Shown: positions 58,883 through 64,000 of the stretch, in pieces
Layout of the letters: every line of letters starts with the position of its first letter
Position numbering within the stretch: position 1 is the first letter of the stretch
Assembly (NCBI GenBank): GCA_003864495.1
Contig: ML133451.1
Span: 460,000-523,999, forward strand
Length of the DNA: 64,000 bases
Source of the DNA: Nemopilema nomurai
Taxonomy: Eukaryota; Cnidaria; Scyphozoa; Rhizostomeae; Rhizostomatidae
Direction: 5' to 3'
The notes under the pieces: model-generated
The model's database searches: none
The model's input: the letters and a program-made list of their open reading frames with translations, nothing else
What the model was told of the DNA's origin: nothing
Made by a program: the position numbers and the translations under genes

Positions 58883-61800
58883 AATGCGTACTCCACAATT
58901 ATTTGCTTTCGGCATTTTTCACACATGTCTATTTCAATGCATTTAATCTACGAGTTTCTGTTACAGATAATTTATGAATTTTTCGATGAATTTTCTTATT
59001 TGTACTGTAAATCATATGAATTTATAATAGAGATATTTTGCTAGAAGTATTTTGTTTGATGATGGAAATAGTTTTGTAAATTTGGGTAAACATCGTTTTA
59101 TCAGTTTCGGGGAGAGAAACCTTTGCACTCGTATTTTCTGCATGTTAGTAGATTTTCCCCAAGAAAGGAGTGCTAATCCTTCGAAGCGTTTTGAGTTTTT
59201 TAGCTAACAAGATCATTAGTTTTCTGAAAATTTCGCCAAAAAGAAGATTTGATTGTTGATAATATGTTGTAAAGAATTACAAATCCAACAGCATTATAGA
59301 AGACGTTGTTTCACTTTCTTGGTATTAAATCTAAACGAAATAGTTTACAATGCAATCTTTTCGCCTGTGGCTGTTATTGTGCTTTCCGTACCTCTGTGCG
59401 TGCGATTCGGTTTTCGGTTGGAAAGGTGTCCTAACTTTGTAGCAAAACAATTAACACTTCTGTTGTGCTGGGAAATGAGATCAACCCCGAGAAATTATCT
59501 TTTAACGTTAGATCTGCTTAAACATCACAACCTATTAGTTCTGAGAGAGTTGCAGGCCTGATTTTCCATGGCAAAGGCTATTCCGATTGGACTCAGTTGT
59601 AATAAGAAATCCTGGCACAAAGTTCGCTACCTTCATAGACCATAATTGGACACTGAAGTAACATGTCCTGTAGAAGGCTGGGGCCTGTCTTGGCCGATTA
59701 CAGTAGGCGTTCCGACACATCGCTTTCCTTTGAGACCCCGTTTACACTACAGAAAAAGAAACGGAACTCTTTGGTCCGGCCTGAAAAAGCGGAACTCTTT
59801 GGATCGGCCTCGCGCTTACCCTTGAAATCTTGGTTCCGTGCTACTATAGGAACGGTTCCGCTCTCCTTTGGTTTCACTAAGGTGCGAAACTTCTTTTCCG
59901 TCCCTAGATTGTCCTTTTCTCTCTAGTGTAAACGAGCAGCAACGGTGGTGGTGATTGAAACTGGGCTATCGTTGGGGTGGGGCTTTCGCAGATTGTTACA
60001 CAGCATCGCCACACCAATTTAGACATTTAAAAAAACTGCGACGATGGAATCTCAGAGGAAAAGGCTTCTCACTTCTTGTTTGATTTAGTTAAACGATTTG
60101 GTTGGCTATCAGACTACACTTGAAAACATTCTTCTCCACTTTCAAAAGTAACTTCCCTCGGACAGAAAATATTAGGCCATAGCGCACAGCCCAAGTGCAA
60201 GTTCCGTTCTTTTTACCCAGTGTGAATGAGGTCAATTTAATTCCGTAACATTTTGCTGTAGTGTAAAGCCTTTCAGATGATGCATTGCCTCGTGCTATAC
60301 TGTAAGCTGTTGTTGTTGTTGTTGTTTTGTTCTTGTGTCGCAATTGGCTCGTTCAAGACTTCTGTTAGTAGTGGCTAGTCAAATTCTGCGTATATAGACA
60401 CTATTACTTGTTGCCAACTTCATCCAATATTGGCATCATTAGTGCCTTGGGTTTGATGTTGAATTGTTCAGTCGGGGAGCCTTTAGTACTTTGTTTCCTT
60501 AAACAGTGTGACCCCGTCATTTCTCTGTTGTTGATCTTTGTGGTCACATCCAACCAACCAACCGTATCCACATTCAAAGTTACATATCACGAGAATTCAA
60601 TAATGTCGTAATATCCCTCACACGATCATTCCATCGCATTTATGTAAGTGACTAACTGTCATAGAGACAGGTTGGTGAGTTAGGAAATTCCCGAAGCTCA
60701 CAGTCAAGGCTTTTTCTCAAATTTAGACGTTCCTTTCAACTGAGTGTTTGCTAAGCCCATATCTTGACAATTATCAATTCATTTGCTTTCAACTCATGTT
60801 TTTCAACAAAACGAATCAACTGAATGGTATTTGTCAAGTTTTCTTAAGGTGGAATCCGAATCTGCGAAATTTGTTGATTCAGGAAAAAGGCAGTTGTTTG
60901 AGCATGATTTTGTGGTGACGGGTGTGTTTAACGCTTTAGATAGAAGTCATTGAATTAATAAAAACAGCAATGACCTCTAAAAGTGCCAGCTAAAGAGGCA
61001 AAGGTGGAACTAAAGATGCAAGAGCATTATCAACCTTGTCTCTATGTTCTTCCAAATTGCATGCAAGTACTTCCATTGTGGCACTTTTCTTGAAATGAAG
61101 TATGATGCTCCTAATTGTAAATAGTTTCTTGTATTTTCCGTCTAGCATTGCCGCTGTCAATTAAAGTACTAAACATGCAGCAAACCGTTAGAAGCTGATG
61201 TTACTTTGATCTAAGTAACAAAGTGTGAGCTTTTCTTCTTTAAGCCAAAACACCTTGATGTTGGCAAAAACGATTTCATTTTGATAGAAATACTTTTTCA
61301 CTGAAAAGATCGTGGTGGAATGCTTTTGCGAAACAGCAGGGGAAGAGAGACGAGAGATTAAAAAATTTGACGTGAATTTTTGCAGCGGCATGATACCTTG
61401 ACCCAGGCCCCTTTCTGGTTTACTTCCTCTAACTTGCGAGGAATGCAACAAATCGCAGTCGAAGCCCTTGAAATATTATTTTCAGAAGGAAAAAACAACT
61501 AGAAGGTGAAGTGCATGCCCAAATGAATGTGGATTTGTAATGTGGTTCCCCTGATACATTTCCGATTACGCGAGAAGACAAAGAGGAGGCGATTTGATTT
61601 GGATAGGCCGTGTGTTGGGTTGGCGAGTTTTGATTAGAAAAACTAACGACGTATTGCGCCCGATTGGACCGTTATACTTTCTATTCAACTGATCCACATT
61701 GTTGTTGAATATTTACTCTCTGGAAAACGTTCTGGTCCTTGATGTTTTGGTAAGTATATTATTCACGAATAGGTTTCGTATTTTTGCAAACAAGAGTTGT

Positions 61801-62694
61801 CCGAGAATAGCACTCGCTTTTGTTTGGGTATGTTTTGACACTTCTTTAAAAAGATCTCGGCACTGAAGTTGCTTGTGGATTCAGATCATTGCAGAGAGAA
61901 AAGAAGTATACAGCCTTGCGCTCATCTTATGAATTAATTCAGTCATTTTTAGTTGACTCCTCTGTTATTTCTTTATTCACGTCATTTTTAGTTTATTGTC
62001 GTTCTCGATTTGTTTAATAATTGCCTCCCACACACATCCGCGATGAATCTCATTTATATTGGGCTTCCGTTAGACTAACATTCCCCCCAATAATCTCTAA
62101 TTTTCCTGCCGAACAAACAAAGCCTTTAGGCCATCACCGCATCCACCCTTACAAATCTACTTCTACACTGTAAGATTTGCTTACATGTGCTCGTTTGCTA
62201 TACTTTTCTGCTATTTTATCAACTTCATCATATCGAATGGACTGCTTCATCATATTTAAAAAACCCTAGACTTTGTGTATATGTTTTGTTTAACTTGATA
62301 AACAGTTTTTAATAGAATTATTGTTCATTTTTCTTTCTTATGGCTAGAATTGATTGTAAACAACCTTTTAACAATTTGGTGATTCTAGTCAACTTATGAT
62401 TAAAGTGAGAACAGCATGCTAACATTAGGTAAATGCAACTTTTAAAATGTACATAAATTGAAAAGAAAGTGAGTTTACACACTCCTAAAAATGCACAAGA
62501 ACTTGATATTAGCCATTATGTATGTTTTAATGTGAGTAGTCATCTTTTGGGCTTACTCATAAGTATTGTCACCAATGTTTTAATTTGAGATATTTTTCTT
62601 CTTCTTAGGGCTCTAAAAAACCTGTTCTGATGTTAACCATACTGGCTTTCATTACCATGTAGTTTATTCTGCCACATTTGCATAGTAAAGAACA
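58883..62694. other. HPS3 3'UTR and spacer
   Basis: No supported gene. The region contains HPS3 3'UTR (no confident polyadenylation hexamer chosen), one TIR element, a short (TTG)n run near 60310, and the 5'UTR/intron of the adaptor-like gene at its right end (acceptor CTTCTTAG at 62601-62608). Confidence 0.45.
59739..59934. mobile_element. Small TIR element (MITE-like)
   Basis: The left end CGTTTACACTACAGA and the right end, in complement CGTTTACACTAGAGA, share 11 terminal bases exactly and most of the next few. Inside, a direct repeat CGGAACTCTTTGG occurs twice and a GGAACGGTTCC palindrome once. No target duplication is evident and there is no coding capacity. Confidence 0.55.
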
Positions 62695-64000
62695 ATGACA
62701 GAATCCGGCAACAAAGGAGATGGCCTTTCTGTTGCTGCAAGGATTCGCTTGTACCAAAATAACTTCAGCAGTGGTGAATCCAAGGGGGGGCCAGGAAAAT
62801 CTTCAAATGATTGCCACCAGCCTCCAGGAAAGCCAAAAAGAGGCATTTGTGATGATATTAAACATAAGCAGCCAATGAAAGATGATGAAAAGACTGAATC
62901 AGCTTGTTCAAAGGAAGCAGGTAGAGATTTCAGCAAACCCAATGAAAGGAAAAGTCCTAGCCAAAGCCCTGCCTTGTCGCAAACAGCAAAAGCAGAATTA
63001 ATGAAATTTGATAGTCCAAAAGTTGCAGTTAAAAGGCATTCATTAGGAGAAAAAGCAATAGAGAGGGACATATCTTGTGTTCCAGCTGACAAAAGAAGTG
63101 AAAAGATTATAAAGCCCCCATTGCCAACAAAACCTACAGCAGCAAAGTTGAATCCTACTCCCCCAAAGGATTTAAATGACAACTGTAATGTGAATCCTAG
63201 TCTGACTGAAAAGGTTAACAACCCAACAGCTGAAAAGCTAAAACTGAAACCTAAATTTTCTTCAGAAAAATTACCTGGATTACGAAGGAAGGAAGTATCA
63301 GATAGTGTTAACTTAAAGAGGCTTTCTGGTCCTCCAAACCGCCCCTTGCCACCTGGTCCAAAACCACATTCAAAATCATTTGCAGAGACAGAGTTACATA
63401 GTGTTTTTGAAGATGTTTCCAACCAAGATATATTATCGTGTGAAGAAGATGATAGAGTTTATGAAGACCCTAATCAGCATGGCAGTAATGATACTGAGTC
63501 GGATTATGAAGAGCCAGGTTTGCTAGAATGATAAAGACTTTTTACTAATGATCTGGATCTTTTTACTTCTGAAGACTTTGTAACTATACCAAATTGTTGG
63601 TAAATACACACTGACCTTTTTTCTCAAAAAGTAATCAGTTGACAACACCAGTAATTTTAAGTGATTTTGCACAGCAAGTTCAAAGCAATTTCCTGATCTC
63701 ATTAATGGACTCTAAAAAATATAAAGTGTAAACTAATACAGTTATGGTGAAAGGATTTTTCCACTTTATTGACCTTCAGATACCCCCTTTTAAAGTTCAA
63801 AAGTAAAGTAGACAATGCTCAGATGGTAGTTTGTTTTTACATTTTAAATGCAGTAAAATTTTAGCTTTTGATTTTTGATGTTCAGAGCCAGTTGATTGTA
63901 ACAAGAGAGGACAAAGTCATGTTGCTCAAAGTATGACAAAAAGAAGACCACCTCCCTTACCAATTACTGCTCATGATAGCTCTAGGAAGTCTGCCAAGCC
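62695..64000 (+). CDS. Proline-rich, tyrosine-motif adaptor-like protein, 5' part
   Basis: Exon 62695-63517 joins exon 63886-64000 (phase 1: donor CCAG|GTTTGC, acceptor GATGTTCAG) and runs off the window; about 312 residues are visible. Without splicing, the first exon would read on to a stop at 63531. The start is firm: an in-frame TAA lies 9 nt upstream of the ATG. The protein is Lys/Ser/Pro-rich and disordered-looking, without a folded domain so far. It has SH3-ligand-like segments (KPPLPTKP, PPNRPLPPGPKP and, in exon 2, RRPPPLP) and acidic Tyr motifs (DDRVYEDP, SDYEEP) of the kind that recruit SH2 domains when phosphorylated. The N-terminal SVAARIRLYQNNF loosely recalls the start of FYB/ADAP adaptors. 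An FYB-like or other SH3/SH2 scaffold is my best guess; the C-terminal domain needed to decide is off the window. Confidence 0.75.

Overview
The window is animal nuclear DNA. Genes are split into many short exons with GT...AG introns of roughly 80-1500 bp. AATAAA sites follow several of them, and the proteins belong to animal or eukaryotic families (Dispatched, HPS3, GIGYF). The A+T-rich, repeat-littered introns, a tRNA-derived SINE-like element and a secreted acidic/cationic peptide suggest an early-branching marine animal, most likely an anthozoan cnidarian (coral or sea anemone). That placement is inference. Nothing here looks prokaryotic and there is no CRISPR array.

Layout. 1-700: the 3' end of a calmodulin-like EF-hand gene (+). 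3921-5016: a compact minus-strand gene with a TATA box and a 5'UTR intron, encoding a secreted peptide with an acidic pro-region and a Tyr/Arg/His hexapeptide-repeat tail. 5088-18000: gene-poor and repeat-rich. It holds a SINE-like element, a tetranucleotide array interrupted by a 1.2 kb TIR element, a 0.7 kb pentanucleotide array and a 16-bp minisatellite. 17999-31142: a complete GIGYF gene (27 coding exons, 1234 aa) with three intronic minisatellites. 31143-36540: no gene seen, but two short TIR elements with 7-bp target duplications and a diverged inverted repeat pair. 36541-44109: a complete Dispatched gene (8 coding exons, 1281 aa). 44110-47065: a spacer with clustered AGGTCA half-sites. 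47066-58882: a complete HPS3 gene (24 coding exons, 1266 aa). 58883-62694: a spacer with one more TIR element. 62695-64000: the 5' part of a proline-rich adaptor-like gene.

The genes do not form a functional unit. GIGYF acts with 4EHP in translational repression, Dispatched releases lipid-modified Hedgehog, and HPS3 is a BLOC-2 subunit in lysosome-related organelle biogenesis. From GIGYF onward all genes lie on the plus strand. Exon models were assembled by hand from splice signals, reading phase and remembered family features. All three complete models close in frame, but exact splice sites were not confirmed with transcripts.
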